DNA of 64,000 nucleotides from Charina bottae (Eukaryota; Chordata; Lepidosauria; Squamata; Charinaidae), in assembly GCA_023362775.1 (NCBI GenBank), contig JALMGJ010000008.1:17768001-17832000 (forward strand). The letters are read 5' to 3'. A model generated the notes under the pieces. That model worked only from the letters and a program-made list of their open reading frames with translations, ran no database searches and was not told the origin of the DNA. The number at the start of each line of letters is the position of its first letter. Position 1 is the stretch's first letter. Positions 19,403-31,700 of this stretch are shown here, piece by piece. The position numbers and the translations under genes were made by a program.

Positions 19403-21109
19403 AGAATGAAGTCATGGAGCAGTTTAATTTGCTTTCACTACCAGTGAAAACAAGGGCCACAACATTGTGTGCTCTGACCCACACCTTTTCAAAGACAATA
19501 TAATTCTCATTTATACATTCTATTTCAGATTAAAACAATTGTGGTTAGCTAATAAATTGGATTGAGGCCCCTCAGGATCCTCATTCTTAATTCTCTTTGC
19601 TCTGACACTTTCTCATTTCTTTCTTCTCCATTTTGTCCCAATACATTCCCCCACACACAGAAAAGAAAAGAAAAGAAAAGAAAAGAAAAGAAAAGAAAAG
19701 AAAAGAAAAAGCCTCCCATTAGCTTGCCTGCAGGCAGGCAGACACACATATTATGTTTTATATTTGTTTGAAAAAATGGTGGAACTCTATGTGTCTTTCA
19801 CAGGGAGGCCTATGAACCTTTACGGCAAAGCCAAGTTATTTGCTGACATCAGCAACTTTAGCTCTCTCTTGGGCTCATATATAACAACAAAAATACCACA
19901 GTTACTAAGAATAAGATTTTTACAGTTAAACTTTCACCTCATTGTTAAGAAAGTATGTGCTGCTTACAATGCAAAAAGATTTCTTTGACAAGTTTAAGAC
20001 AAAGTAATGAAACAGTTGCTTGTGTGAGGCTGATAAAGTAGTCCACTAAATAAATCATGGTTATTGCCTATTCAATTTTTGTTTTTAAAAGTTTTCAAAA
20101 GCTATATATATTATCTCTGTATGTGCAGTATTTTGGTTTTGAACTAATTCTGTCATTGTCTTTATTATATGCAGCATCAACTATGATCTACCTGTGTTCT
20201 TCCAGCCATTGCATTCCACAGCAGAGACTGGAAATTCCCTCATCCTGGTGGTTAAGTTTTAAGCCAATGGTGGGCTAATGCCAGAAGTATATACATACAT
20301 CCACACAGGCAAAATACATCACATAAAACATACCTCCTCACATACTTACTTAGGAAACCCCACTCCCTTGCTTTGTCTCTCTCTGGCATATTATAAATCC
20401 AATCCTATGTGCTGTTCAGCTTTTTCCCAGGGCTCTACAAACAGAATTCACAGGGAAGATTTGTGTTATCTCTTCCCCACCATCTTATGGTTAAAATTAT
20501 CACTGCTTATCTGAGCAACTATATATTGAAAATTCATTTTCTCCCTTTCTCAGCTAGTTTAGAACAGGGAATGTCCTGCAGAGAAGGAGGAGCCAAGCTA
20601 GACAAGAGAACCCAGCATCTGGCCCACATGCTAGCAGTTCTGCACTGAAAGCTATAACATAATAGTAGTGGAATTTTTGTCCCACATACTAGCTTGCTTT
20701 ACGTTGTACAGCAATGGGTATCTCTATATAATGCTGTATTTTATGAACTACAGATATAAATTGGTTGCTTGATTTCATCATTATCAGAAGACATTTAATT
20801 TATCATGTTAGTTATCATGGGGCACATTCTCATAGCTGCTTTGTTCTGGAGCTTACAGAAAATCATGCTGTCCTAATTTTTTTCTGCCCCCACAGTGCAC
20901 CCTTAGCATGCACTTGCAATGGATCTCTGTTGTGCTGCTGTCAATACAACTTTAACACAGAACATTCTAAGGGCTGTGATTGGTGGTTTCCTCAGCTGAA
21001 ATTCCAGCCCCACACAACATCTTCTACCATGTGGAAAGCTTTCTCTAATTGGCATGCACAGTGCTCTGGTTTCTCCATGCACTACATTGTTTTTCTCTCC
21101 CATCATACT
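19403..21109. other. Unannotated DNA with a microsatellite
   Basis: Apart from the AAAAG array at 19660-19710, nothing is recognised. The 167-codon frame at 20765-21268 overlaps the MITE and has no recognisable domain. Confidence 0.4.
19660..19710 (+). repeat. (AAAAG)n microsatellite, about 10 units
   Basis: Uninterrupted AAAAG units, directly readable. Confidence 0.95.
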
Positions 21110-21117
21110 GTCTATTG

Positions 21118-21477
21118 CATAGCTTTCCAAACTGTGTGTCGCGACACTTTAGTGTGTCGCAACACACAGTTTAGTGTGCCGCAACACAACCCGGAAGCGG
21201 CGGCGGGGGCGTGCATGGCGGGGGTGGGGCGGCGGGGGCGGTGTGTATGGCGGCGGTGGCAGCGATGACGGCAGCGGTGCGCCATCAGCGCTTCTGCATT
21301 TTAGTGGATGCTGCCGCCGCTGCCGTGCACACCACCGCCACTGTGCGCCCCCGCGCTGCCCCCGCGCTGCTGCCGCACGTGCCCCTGCCCCTGCACCGCT
21401 GCCGCTGCCACCCCCCCTGCCCCTGCGCCGCCGCCGCTGTTCGTGTGTCGCCAACGGCGGCACTTTGGAAAGCACTG
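21118..21477. mobile_element. hAT-type MITE with CpG-rich interior, copy A
   Basis: An exact 8-bp target duplication GTCTATTG (21110-21117 and 21478-21485) flanks inverted ends of the CAGTGCTTTCCAAA type (left end catagctttccaaa). A subterminal palindrome with TGTCGCGACA follows the left end. The interior is made of GCC/GCG-rich repeats. Eight-base duplications and CAG-type ends are typical of hAT transposons. No transposase, so non-autonomous. Copy B is at 53246. Confidence 0.85.
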
Positions 21478-21485
21478 GTCTATTG

Positions 21486-22125
21486 ATTGAACTTTTTTTT
21501 ATTCCTCAAAACTATGGGCTGAATGCTTGACTCTTCAACCTAACAACCACTAGGTGGCAGCAAAGAGTTAATCTCTTGGTTACCATCTAGTGATCATTCA
21601 GATCTGTGCAGCCTGTTGAAGAACTAAGTTTGAGAAAGGGAATTCCCTGCCAGGCAGGCTACTAAGTACAAGAGACAAGTCCTTTCAATTACACTTCCAA
21701 TTATATGTGTTAATCCAGGGACATACATGTCAATTTCAAGACTTTGAACTGGTCCATCAATCTTTTTACTTCTTTTTTTACTTGACTGCAGAAACTAGGG
21801 TTCCAATCTCCCTCACAGACAAAGAGGATTGAGGGGTGGAAAAGGGTCAGAGACAAGATGAAAAGGGGTGGTCCAACAGGAAACCAGTAGAACCAACTGG
21901 AGTCACAAGTTGTTGACACAGAACAAATTGCCTCTGGCTGTGCACTGCCCACACAAAAGGGGAGGTAGGAGAAGCTGGAAACATAACTTCCAAAGGAGGA
22001 CATCTAAAGTTATCCTCAGGCTGCCTCAGCTGTGGGTGTATGACAAGATACAGGTGGTGGAATGCAGACACGTTCTTTGGAAACAGTGGACTGACCGTGT
22101 ACTGGGAAGGAGATGGTGGTGGATT

Positions 22126-22126
<1 letters not shown>
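21486..22126. other. Unannotated DNA
   Basis: The 97- and 131-codon minus frames in 21710-22242 are chance frames, the latter made partly by the ATC array. Confidence 0.35.
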
Positions 22127-22169
<43 letters not shown>

Positions 22170-22200
22170 CCCAGAGACTCTGGGTGGTTTCCAAATTGTT
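22127..22200 (-). repeat. (ATC)n microsatellite joined to an L2-type tail scrap
   Basis: About 14 ATC units (22127-22168), then 'ccagagactctgggtggttt', which resembles the inner part of the minus-strand L2 tail seen at 5740. The array may have grown in an L2 tail. Confidence 0.6.
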
Positions 22201-22541
22201 AAAAACGTTTAAAAACAAAGAAAGGATTGCCCATGTTCTCACCCCCCAAATAGTAGGTTCAAAATAAGTACGATAAAATCTAAAAATAATCTAAGTAGTT
22301 GTAGGTGCACAAAAGGCTGCATATAGATACACACATGCATGGGGGACAAACAAGGAGAAAAGTCGGGCCTGGAGAGCAATGACTAGGAAAAAGAAAAGGA
22401 AATGTTTAGCATCAAAAGGGGAAATATAAGGTGATAAAGGGAATAAGAGATGATACTTTAGGTTAAGGGAGGGAGAAAGGTTACTTATAGATAGGAAAGA
22501 GATAAAAGAGAGGAAGCACATTTTTTTTCTTCCCTCTAGCT
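22201..22541. other. Unannotated DNA
   Basis: Nothing recognised. Confidence 0.35.
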
Positions 22542-22772
22542 CAGTGGTCCTTGAACTGGGGGTAATCACCCCCCAAGGGTAATTTGGGCATATCCTGGGG
22601 TAATGGAACAATTTGTAATTGCTTGTTCGTGAGTTGAGGAACCAGTTTGGGACTGCTGCTGCTGAGATGCTTGTGTAAAACAACAGTCTTTTTTTTTTTT
22701 GGTGGGGGTAGTGACATTGTTTGAGGCCAGAAAAAGGCGTAATTGGATCAAGCAGTTTAAGAACTGCTTCTG
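22542..22772. mobile_element. Probable hAT-type MITE
   Basis: Left end cagtggtccttgaactg and right end cagtttaagaactgcttctg form imperfect inverted repeats of the hAT (Charlie-like) type. TAGCTC occurs at both edges but an exact 8-bp target duplication is not visible. Confidence 0.55.
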
Positions 22773-24185
22773 TAGCTCTTTGCTAATCTGGAGTTCCACT
22801 CCCTGCAGGTAATGAGGGGGGTGGGGAGGGGCAGCTTGTTGGTTGCAAAGGGTTCAGGAGTACAGGTGGGAATCTTGGCCAACAGGGGGAGAGACAGGCT
22901 GGCAGTTTCATCAGTGAGAACATTGCTTAGTGGATTGGCTAAAGGAGGCCTGAGATTCACAGAGATGAGAGGAGGAAAAGCAGATAATGTTCAGATGGGC
23001 CAGGATGCAGGAGGTGCAATGTTTTAGGAAGACAAAAAGAAACCTTAATTCTGCATGTTGCTCTGGGCCTTTTGGAACACAGGGGGAGACTTGGATTGGT
23101 TAAATATGTACTGGGCTTTGAAATGTACTATAACTTTCAGGAAACTGCTCAGTCTTTCTGATGTGAACTGCTAGCTCTAAATAGGCCTCTTTGCATAGAA
23201 CAAGGAGATCCATCCAACTCTTGTACTTGCATGATACTGTCCATATCTCTATATACTTGTAGTTTTTCTAATGAAAGTCGTAAAACTGTCCTTGTCTGTT
23301 CCGAATGAGAGACTGAATATTTTTCTTATAGGATGCCTCAGGGTAATGGTGGAATATACAGTAGCCCCTTAGAGCCCTTTGCAACAGGTTTCATTTAAAA
23401 TAAATTGCAGTTGAGCTGGAGAGAGTCTGGTTGGGGAGAAGCCAGGTCCTGGAACTCAGAACTATTTCTGTGATAAAACAGGAATGAACAAAGAAATGAG
23501 AAATGATGGTCCTCCTTAAGAGTCAACTGATATTGTAACTCTTAAGGCAGCCACAACTTTTTTTCAGGCTCATGGAAACCAGAAAAAGGACAGGCTGTTT
23601 TAATTAATAGCAGAGGGGTTCTAGGTTTGTGCAAGGTTCAGAGCTCATCTTAACTTTTTTTTTAATTTGTTTCCAGGAACCTCAGGAATTGTGATGGTGA
23701 TATTGGAAATTACTGGAGGGACCAAAGCCAGTGTTTTTGCCTTATTTTTTCCATTCAGGAGTGGGTCTTTTTAAAAATGCTTCATGCATCTATTCTAATC
23801 CCTTTTTTGAGCTTAGTGTGGGGTCATTGAGGCATAGTCACAGCTTGGACAAGAGCTCAGACTTGCCCCCAGCACAGCCACTGTAGCTCCTCATTGTTCC
23901 AGTTTTAGGGTGAGTTGCTATGCTGTGTATCCAAATAGGCCAAGCCAAGAGGTAGCTACACAGCCTGAACTATGACAGCACAATAATGTGGAGCTAGGAA
24001 TGCAGCAACCCTTGGGCTGCTCTGCATGAGAGCTGAGACATTTCTTCTCAGCCTAAAGTTAGAGCAAGGAGTGGTGAGGCTGTGACAGTAACTCAAGGTG
24101 GGGCTAAGAGTGCAGCTGTGTCTCTCTGCCTGCCCCACCCAGGCACAGTGTTGTTTCTTCTCAGCCTAAGGGAGGATATGCATTT
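22773..24185. other. Unannotated DNA
   Basis: No open frame with recognisable content and no repeat family recognised. Confidence 0.4.
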
Positions 24186-24290
24186 CCCTGAACAGGAGTC
24201 ATGAGTCCAGAAGGACCCCCAGATTGCTCACCGGGTCTGTTTAGGGCAGTGCCACACCACCCAGTACCAAATATGATAAAGCCCCAAATT
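24186..24290 (-). mobile_element. Short L2 fragment
   Basis: 'aggagtcatgagtccag', 'aggacccccagattgc' and 'accgggtctgtttaggg' match the L2 at 58549-58620 almost base for base. Confidence 0.75.
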
Positions 24291-24363
24291 TGGAAGGCCC
24301 TAAAACCCGAGGCCACTCAGTCTTTCATATTCAGGTTCATATTCAAGCAAGATGTGCTACTTG

Positions 24364-25432
24364 TGGTTGTAGTCTGGAATGTTAAAGTTGGAAATATTAA
24401 GGAGGAAAATATAGTTGGATTGTATGGCCTAGGAAGCAGAAATGAAGGAGAGTGACTTATTAGTTTCTGCTGATCCAGTGAGTTTTTCATTGCTAATATG
24501 GTCTTCCAATAACCAAAGCAATGCCTATATATATGGACATCAACAGATGAAGTACACAGAAATCAAATTGCATTATTGGCACAAGGAGCTGGATGAGCTC
24601 ATTTATAATAGCTCAGTTATAATAGCAAAGATTGTGAGGCTGACTGAGGAACAGATCAGAAACTGCCCACGTGCAAATTCCAAGTCAAGGTAAAGAAGAA
24701 CCAAACCAACCAATTTCCACAATACAATCTTGAGCATATATCTACTACTTTCAAGGACAGCATCAGGGATCACTTTGAAATCCTGAACTTCATTGATAGG
24801 GAACCAGAGAAACTGTGGAATAAAATAAAAGAATTCAAGATGAATGTGAAAAGAAATTGCCAAAGATCAAGAAACAAAAGAAAGCAAACTTGATGTCAGA
24901 AGAAACAGTGGAAATTGCCAAGGAGAGAAGAGAAGCCAAAGCTAGAAAGACAAAAACCTCAGGAAGGAACTTAACAAAGAATTTCAGAGAGCTGTTAGAA
25001 CAGAGAAGAAGCAATATTACAAAGATATCTGTAAAGACATTGGAAGTGGAAACAGACATAGAAAAACAAGGAAATTCTTGCATGAGATCTCCAAGCCCAC
25101 AAGGAGGTTCCAACCTCAAATTGGTATGCTAATGGAAGCCAATGGACAGATAGTAACTGATTCAAAAAATATATTATTAGGAAAATGGGAACCCCAGAAC
25201 ATCTCACTGTCCTCATGGGAAACATGTACATAGGGCAAGAAGCCACAACCCAGGTGAAACATGGCAAAACAGACTAGCTCCAGATTAGCAATGGAGTGAG
25301 ACAAGACCTTATTTGTTCAGCCTATATGCTGAATATAAATTGAGAGATACTGGATTGAAAGACGAGCATGGTTTTAAAATTGGAGGAAGAAAAATCAATG
25401 ACCTGTACTATGCTAATGACACTACAGGTAGT
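24364..25432 (+). mobile_element. Decayed BovB (RTE-clade) LINE, endonuclease end to RT
   Basis: In scattered frames the order of the BovB protein is kept: WNVKVGN and GLGSRNEGE (end of endonuclease), FIANMVFQ, VHRNQIAL, then SEETVEIAKERREAKAR (linker), MEANGQIVTDSKN, then LFSLYAEYKLRDTGL and GFKIGGRKINDLYYANDTT, the last being the RT motif normally read as YADDTT. Large internal deletions and many stops; old. Confidence 0.75.
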
Positions 25433-25570
25433 CTTCACTTAACAACCATTCGTTCAGTGACCATTCAAAATTACAACGGCACTGAAAAAATGGACTTACA
25501 ACCTGTGCCCTAAATTATGACTGTTGCAGAACCCCCACAGTCACGTGATCAAATGTCTATCTGTCACTGC
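25431..25570. repeat. Fragment of a dispersed squamate repeat
   Basis: 'aggtagtcttcacttaacaa', 'cggcactgaaaaaatggact' and 'cagtcacgtgatcaaa' match a dispersed repeat that I associate with snake and gecko genomes ('ggtagtcctcgacttacgac' type). It follows the BovB piece directly. Class uncertain. Confidence 0.45.
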
Positions 25571-25835
25571 TTCTATTTGACCAGGACCCTGACATATATT
25601 TCCAGGTTGCCTGAATTTATGCTATCATTTGTTGTATCCATCCTACCTATGGTTGAAGTTTAGCACAAGTTTTGGTGATTGCCACTGCTATTTGTACTAC
25701 AGTTACTATAATAATTTATTTTGTGTAATTTTATTGCATTTTTCAAGTTTTATTAATAATTACAGTTCTGTTTATTTTATTGTTGTGCTTTCTGGCCCAA
25801 AGGCCATAATAAAGGTTTTTTAACAAGACAAGTTC
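25571..25835. other. Unannotated DNA
   Basis: AT-rich; nothing recognised. Confidence 0.3.
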
Positions 25836-25839
25836 ATGC

Positions 25840-26075
25840 TGGGAAGCCTGGTGCTACTGCTATTAAGTCACTTGGTACTCCAAGTAAGCCTCCTTGGCAC
25901 CGTCTTCAAAACTGACACAGCTCCCTGCTGCGTGTTCTTGCTTATACAAGAAATTATATATATAATATTTTATTGTATTAATGTTTTACCCTTGTTTTAT
26001 GTAACCCACCCAGAGTCGCTCTCCTTAGTGAGATGGGCAGGGAATAAATTTGATATATAAATAAATAAAACAAAA
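25840..26075 (+). mobile_element. L2-type LINE 3' end
   Basis: Ends with 'gtaacccacccagagtcgct', 'gagatgggcagggaataaat' and AAAT repeats, the common squamate L2 tail in plus orientation. Confidence 0.6.
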
Positions 26076-26466
26076 AATAAGGGTTGTTGTATCTACTTTG
26101 CCTATTCTGTTTGTTTCTTGTATCCATAGCAGGGAAATGTTTTTTTTTCTGTAAGAGTGATCAGTCATGGTTGGAATCATCTAGTTCTCAATAGAAGACA
26201 CTTAAGAATGCAGATAAAGTAGACTGAACGTTGTGGGTACCATACTGAATTTTTGTTACACACATTTTTAAATATTCAATGCCATCAGGAATATTCAGTT
26301 CTATAGAAGAGTAGACCAATTAATCTTTTAACCAAAATTTTCAAATACCTAGATTTGTTCTGTTATTTATTTGAAAAGATGAACTCAGATAGATTTGTAC
26401 TATTAGATATACAATATGAGAATAGCTTCTTATATTAAGAGAGATTATTTCATCTGGATAGTTTGT
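26076..26466. other. Unannotated DNA
   Basis: Nothing recognised. Confidence 0.3.
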
Positions 26467-26468
26467 TG

Positions 26469-26820
26469 TTTATTCGTTCAGTCACTTCCGACTCTTCGTG
26501 ACTTCATGGACCAGCCCACGCCAGAGCTTCCTGTCAGCCGTCACCATCCCCAGCTCCCCCATGGTCGAGTCTGTCACCTCCAGAATATCATCCATCCATC
26601 TTGCCCTTGGTCGGCCCCTCTTCCTTTTGCCTTCCACTTTCCCTAGCATCAGCTTCTTCTCCAGGGTATCCTGTCTTCTCATTATGTGGCCAAAGTACTT
26701 CAGTTTTGCCTTTAATATCATTCCCTCAAGTGAGCAGTCTGGCTTTATTTCCTGGAGTATGGACTGGTTTGATCTTCTTGCAGTCCAAGGCACTCTCAGA
26801 ATTTTCCTCCAACACATCTG
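26469..26820 (-). pseudogene. BovB LINE 3' end (C-terminal ORF fragment)
   Basis: The minus frame at 26482-26817 (111 codons) reads LKAKLKYFGHIMRRQDTLEK, KLMLGKVEGKRKRGRPRARW, then WRGLVHEVTKSRK. This is the C-terminus of BovB proteins, known in ruminants and squamates and widely held to have moved between them horizontally. The frame is open, so this piece is better kept than the one at 24364 and in the opposite orientation: a separate insertion. The N-terminal side is truncated. Confidence 0.9.
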
Positions 26821-26824
26821 GATA

Positions 26825-27640
26825 GTATCAAATTGTATTTAGTATGGCTTGATAGCAAATGTGATACTTGTTAATTTTCTTGATAATGCTTTAGTGCATG
26901 CTATTTTAATATTGCAGCTCAAGTACTATTTCATTAATCAAATAATGATGGCTGGAAAATTGAAGCTAACTATATACACAGAAGTAATATTCATACAGAA
27001 TTATGTTCATAGAAATTTACATGGAATTGAGATAATCACCACATTTATATAGTGAAGATAAGCATGGTTTCTGACTTCCTTTCTTAATCTTCTAGTTATG
27101 GAGAAAAGATTTGGCAACTGGATCCTAAAAGCTTAAAAAGCAGACATTAAATACTACTATTCCTAAATCTAGAAAACAAACATGATAAAATAAACAATTC
27201 CAGTGCAAATAAAGTGTTTCTCTGAGACAGAAATGGAAAGGAAGTCTGAAGACAGTCCACTTGGCAAGTTATTTGTAGCTACTCCTTTATTAAAAGTATT
27301 AACATTATGCAGTTAAAGTTTAGTTGAATACAAAATATTTTAGTAAATGTTAGGTTGAAAGGACCAGAAAAATATGTATAGGTAGGCCATTTGGCATATG
27401 TTACATGAACAGTGAATGAGACATTAAGAGGGTGGTTATTTTTTTGGTAGAAGGGAAGTACTTAGCTAAGTCTGGAGCACATACTTCAAATGCATGAGAC
27501 AAGAAAAGGCCCCTGTTTGAAACCTGGAAAGCTACTGCCAGTGAGAGCATATTAGGCATTGGCAACATTACAATCTTGCCAAGGCACAAGTGTGACCAAA
27601 ATTATTTCCCTTGGTGTTCTCACTAAATTCCTAGATCTGC
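26825..27640. other. Unannotated DNA
   Basis: Nothing recognised until a TTTA repeat at about 27646-27675. Confidence 0.4.
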
Positions 27641-27789
27641 CTGGTTCTATTTATTTATTTATTTATTTATTTAGGTTCTGTTTTTTCCATGGGAAACTGG
27701 CCTGATGCAGACCATATGCTATGCTCTGATTTCTTTTTTAAATGCTATGGTATCAGATGAACTCCATAGGCAGTCAATTGTAAATCTTG

Positions 27790-27940
27790 ACCCTGGTGTG
27801 AAGCACATGTGGTTGAGGTGTTATCCCAGTGCCTGGAGGCTCTGAATGGGGGAAAATGGACTCCGGCTCAGTTCCAGCAAGATGGAGTGGATTTAGAAAC
27901 CAATACACATATACATACATACATACATACATACATACTC

Positions 27941-27984
<44 letters not shown>

Positions 27985-28600
27985 TTTGGTTCTGGACTGG
28001 GTCACACTCTCCTGAACTGAATTTATTTGTTACTTGGGAGACCCTCCTGTACTCATAGTTCCTATTCAAAGAGCATATGGCAGCTGTGGGTGGGACAACC
28101 TTTGAACAACTTCATCTTATGAACCAGTTATGACCATCCTAAATCAAGAGTCCCTACTCACAGTCACTCATGCCTTGATCACCTGATCAATTTAACTATT
28201 GCAACTCACTCTACATGAGACTGCTTGTGAAGACCATCTAGAAAGTATAGCTGCTCCAGAATGCAGTGACTCAAGTAGTTAAGTGTGCCCCTGGGCTGCT
28301 TAGGTAACACCACTATACAGAGAGATGCACTGATTGCCAGTTTGCTTCTGAGTGCAATTCAAGGTGCTGGTGATCACCTTTAAAGCCTTTCATGTCTCAA
28401 GAGTTGGATGTCTGTGGGACTCCCTTCTCCCAGCAGTTTTACCCATCCAGTAATACCTAGTAGGGAGGACATTCTTTGAATCCCATCTCTGAAGAAGTGT
28501 TACCATAAAGGACTATGAGAATGCGCTTTCTCCATAGCTGCCCATCTTTTTTAAAACAGTGTTCCATCCAAGCTCAGATAAACATCAACCCTGCTGGCAT
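27790..28600 (+). mobile_element. Decayed L2 LINE with an internal compound microsatellite
   Basis: L2 pieces: 'cagtgcctggaggctctg' before the array (the CLEAL segment), and after it 'gtcactcatgccttgatcac', 'ttgcaactcactctacatg', 'cagaatgcagtgactcaag' and 'gtgcaattcaaggtgctgg', which follow the order THALVI..DYCNALY..LQNAA..QFKVL. No intact frame. Confidence 0.7.
27908..27984 (+). repeat. (CATA)n(AATC)n compound microsatellite inside L2
   Basis: About seven CATA units followed by about ten AATC units, directly readable. Confidence 0.95.
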
Positions 28601-28678
28601 TTAGAAAAGCCAACCCTCTGAATTGTGGGTTCCCACTCTGCAGCAGGTAACTTTGTTTCTGAGAGGATTATTCTCTAG

Positions 28679-28713
28679 TGTGATAACAAACGTGAAGTGT
28701 GATAACAAACGTG
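28679..28713 (+). repeat. 17-bp tandem duplication
   Basis: gtgataacaaacgtgaa occurs twice back to back. Confidence 0.9.
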
Positions 28714-31700
28714 AAGGTTGGTATTGTTGTTTTGGATTATGTTTTAATATTTTGTTTTTACCTTTTAATGCCATTGGAGAGGTCTATAAGGCAGACAAAC
28801 AAACATAAAATGGCTTCTATTTTGGGTTGGAAGATCCATGTGTGTGTGTGTGTAGGTGGTAGTTATGAGAAGACCTTTAGTTTGTGATCCAGAGCCTGAA
28901 CCAAGATTCAGGATTTTGCCAACTTCCACTAAGGCCCAAAATATTGGTTGGAGGCAGTAATTGAGAATTATATGTATTCGGTATTTTCTGTTTTGCACAC
29001 ATGCATTCACAGATACTTTATTTGCAGATTGTCTGAAATATAACAGACAACCTGCTTGCACTATATCAAGTCTTATTTTAAGTTTTTTACTCAAATAACC
29101 ATCAAAATACTTACAGCAACAGTCAACTGCTAGCTGACAAAGGCTTTTAATCCAGAGCAGTGATATCCAAGTTCAGTTTTCTACCCATTATATTTCTGCT
29201 ACTGCATTTGTTCAGGTGTTTCAGTTGTTATATAGTTATAAATTCTGGTACCTATTGGGTTAGAATTTGGGACATGAGCAGGTGTTTCAGTCACTCACTC
29301 ATCTGAGACATGACTAAAACTTTGACCAAAGCCACAAATATCTTCTCCCTTCCATTTTATGGATATAATATTACTGAAAGAATACAACTGCAAAGAAGTA
29401 GGCTTAGAGATTCTTCAAAATTTTCAGTGAATCTACCATAAAGGCAATGCACTTTAATATACTATAAAGAAATGGAATCCAAGCAGCTGCTTGTTATTTA
29501 AGTGTAGGTCATTATTATTTATTTCATTGTTTCTCTGAGAAGAGAAAATATCTCCAGTCTCTGTGGAGATGATCCTGCATATAAAACATGTCATATGACA
29601 AATATACATCAAAGTACTCAAATTTGCTATGAATAGATTTCTAACTGCCTCAGCAAGATGCTTTTCTTAAGTGCATATTATTTGAAGCCAATCTAATTCA
29701 AGAATTGTATAATACAAAACTGTGGTTTAATTATACAGAGAGTCTAATTATGCTGGTTAAAAGCCCACAAAAATATAGTCAGATTCTAAAAGATACATTT
29801 TTTAAGTTGCAAGGATGTGGGGAGTAAGCAATAAATCATGAAGTGTTAACTAGACTATTTTATTGTCAGCATCTCCATTAGACAGTCATGTCACAAGTAA
29901 GATTGGCAAATTAGGGATTGTATAAACTGGAAAAAAGTATGTAATCTAAGTCCAATTTGGCATCAGTAGCACATAACACCTCATGTAACATCAATTATCA
30001 CACTTTTGGCTCTCATTTTTTTAGAGGCACTTAGAGCTGTCAGCATCTAGCAATTCCTGCTTTAATATGCATTATTATACAGAGAATAATGCTGAATCAC
30101 AACTGATATGACAGATGATACCTTTCTTTCTGTTAGTCTGTTATAAGATCTAGTTCTGTAATCATGTAATAAAGCAGGCTAAACCTTCCTGCTTTAGGTC
30201 TACATATCTGCAAGTTACTTCTTATCTTCTAAAACTGCTGGATCAAGACACTAAGAGGGCTCTTAATGCCAAAACACTTTGATCAGTGATGAACCTGAGA
30301 GCTATCCAGTGCTAACTAAATACCCAAATGCCATAGTCTCCAGTTGAATACTTATATCTTATAATTTTACAGGTATAGATATGATTTTGCATTGGAATCA
30401 GGTAGAGGAAAATATGTTATAATTGTATAGATTTTAATTATTTTCATTTTAAGTTGTTAAATATATTTTCAGATTGTACATAATTTCTACATATAATGTG
30501 TAAATGAGTACGCCTTAGATCTTTGCACATGGAATATAAAAACAAGGAACCAATGAAAGGGAAGGTTATCATAGGATGACACTATAATTGTATGTGTGTC
30601 TAATGAGAGATGAGCTATGTTTCAACAGGGATAGGCTTACTCTCAATAAGAGATTATAGAATTGCAGCTTGTTCTCAGGCATTGGGCCAGAGGGGTGAGT
30701 GATCCCATCTCTAGGAAACATGGTAACATATTAGTTAGTATCTTCAGTTGCAAATTTGTCTGTATGCTGTCCAGAAATGCTGTGAATTTGGGCAGCCATA
30801 CAAGTTGAATTAATTAAGTAAGTAAATGTTGAATTTGCATCTGGAGGAAGTTGTAAGCATTAAGCAGACTGGTATGGCCAGCTCTTTTTTTCTTTTTTTG
30901 AACCAATTACACAACTAAGTTATGAATGCACAAAAACTATGCTCAGAAATTACTCAACATTTGTGGGAAGCTAGCATAATCATAGCTGTCTAGTGTTCAT
31001 GAATGTCAATCGATCTTACACCACAATAGTCCTTTTTATTTTCCTTAGTTTTGTCTATTGGGTTTGTTCAATAATACCTGACTCAACTCAGTGCTGTCAG
31101 ATCCAGCATTGATATACAGACAAATATACATATGCTTGTACATATCTAGCCAAATGTACTGCAGGGTTCTGGAAGTTTGGCAAGTTGATCTCACAGATCC
31201 CATCTGATTCTTGACTCAAAGTTTTCTGAGTAGAGCTGTCAATGTAATACCTCTTAAAATCTGACAAGAGACAATTGATGGTTATATGCCATTGAAGATT
31301 AGCACCTAGGAAGGCCCAAGAAGAAATAGGTGAAAGGTGAAATAACTCAATTTTCTTTTCCCTACTAGAGAAGAGCCGTGGGCAGCTGAAACATCTTTGT
31401 GAAGTAGTATAATCTGAATTAGGTGGGAAAAGTTAGGAGATTTGCATTCTACAGTAGGTAGAATTGACTTATGAGATCCCCATGAAATATGATGGAATGT
31501 TAATATTGAGGCCTTCTGTTTTATGCTCAGCTTGCACATATGTACCAATAAATCTTGTATTCTAGAAATGCCATCCATCTTTATTGATCCATTTCCAAGA
31601 AACTGAACTCTGTGTATCTATAGCTACTCCAGAAACTTCCTTAACTAGTAAGTCATTGTGTATGTCTAATTGCATTGTTAATGCACAAGATCTTCACTTT

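Noticed and set aside
19549..19749. 66-codon minus frame with a signal-like hydrophobic run
   Set aside because: The hydrophobic run is the AAAAG microsatellite read on the opposite strand.
22040..22267. Open frames with poly-Ile, poly-His or poly-Met
   Set aside because: Produced by the ATC microsatellite.
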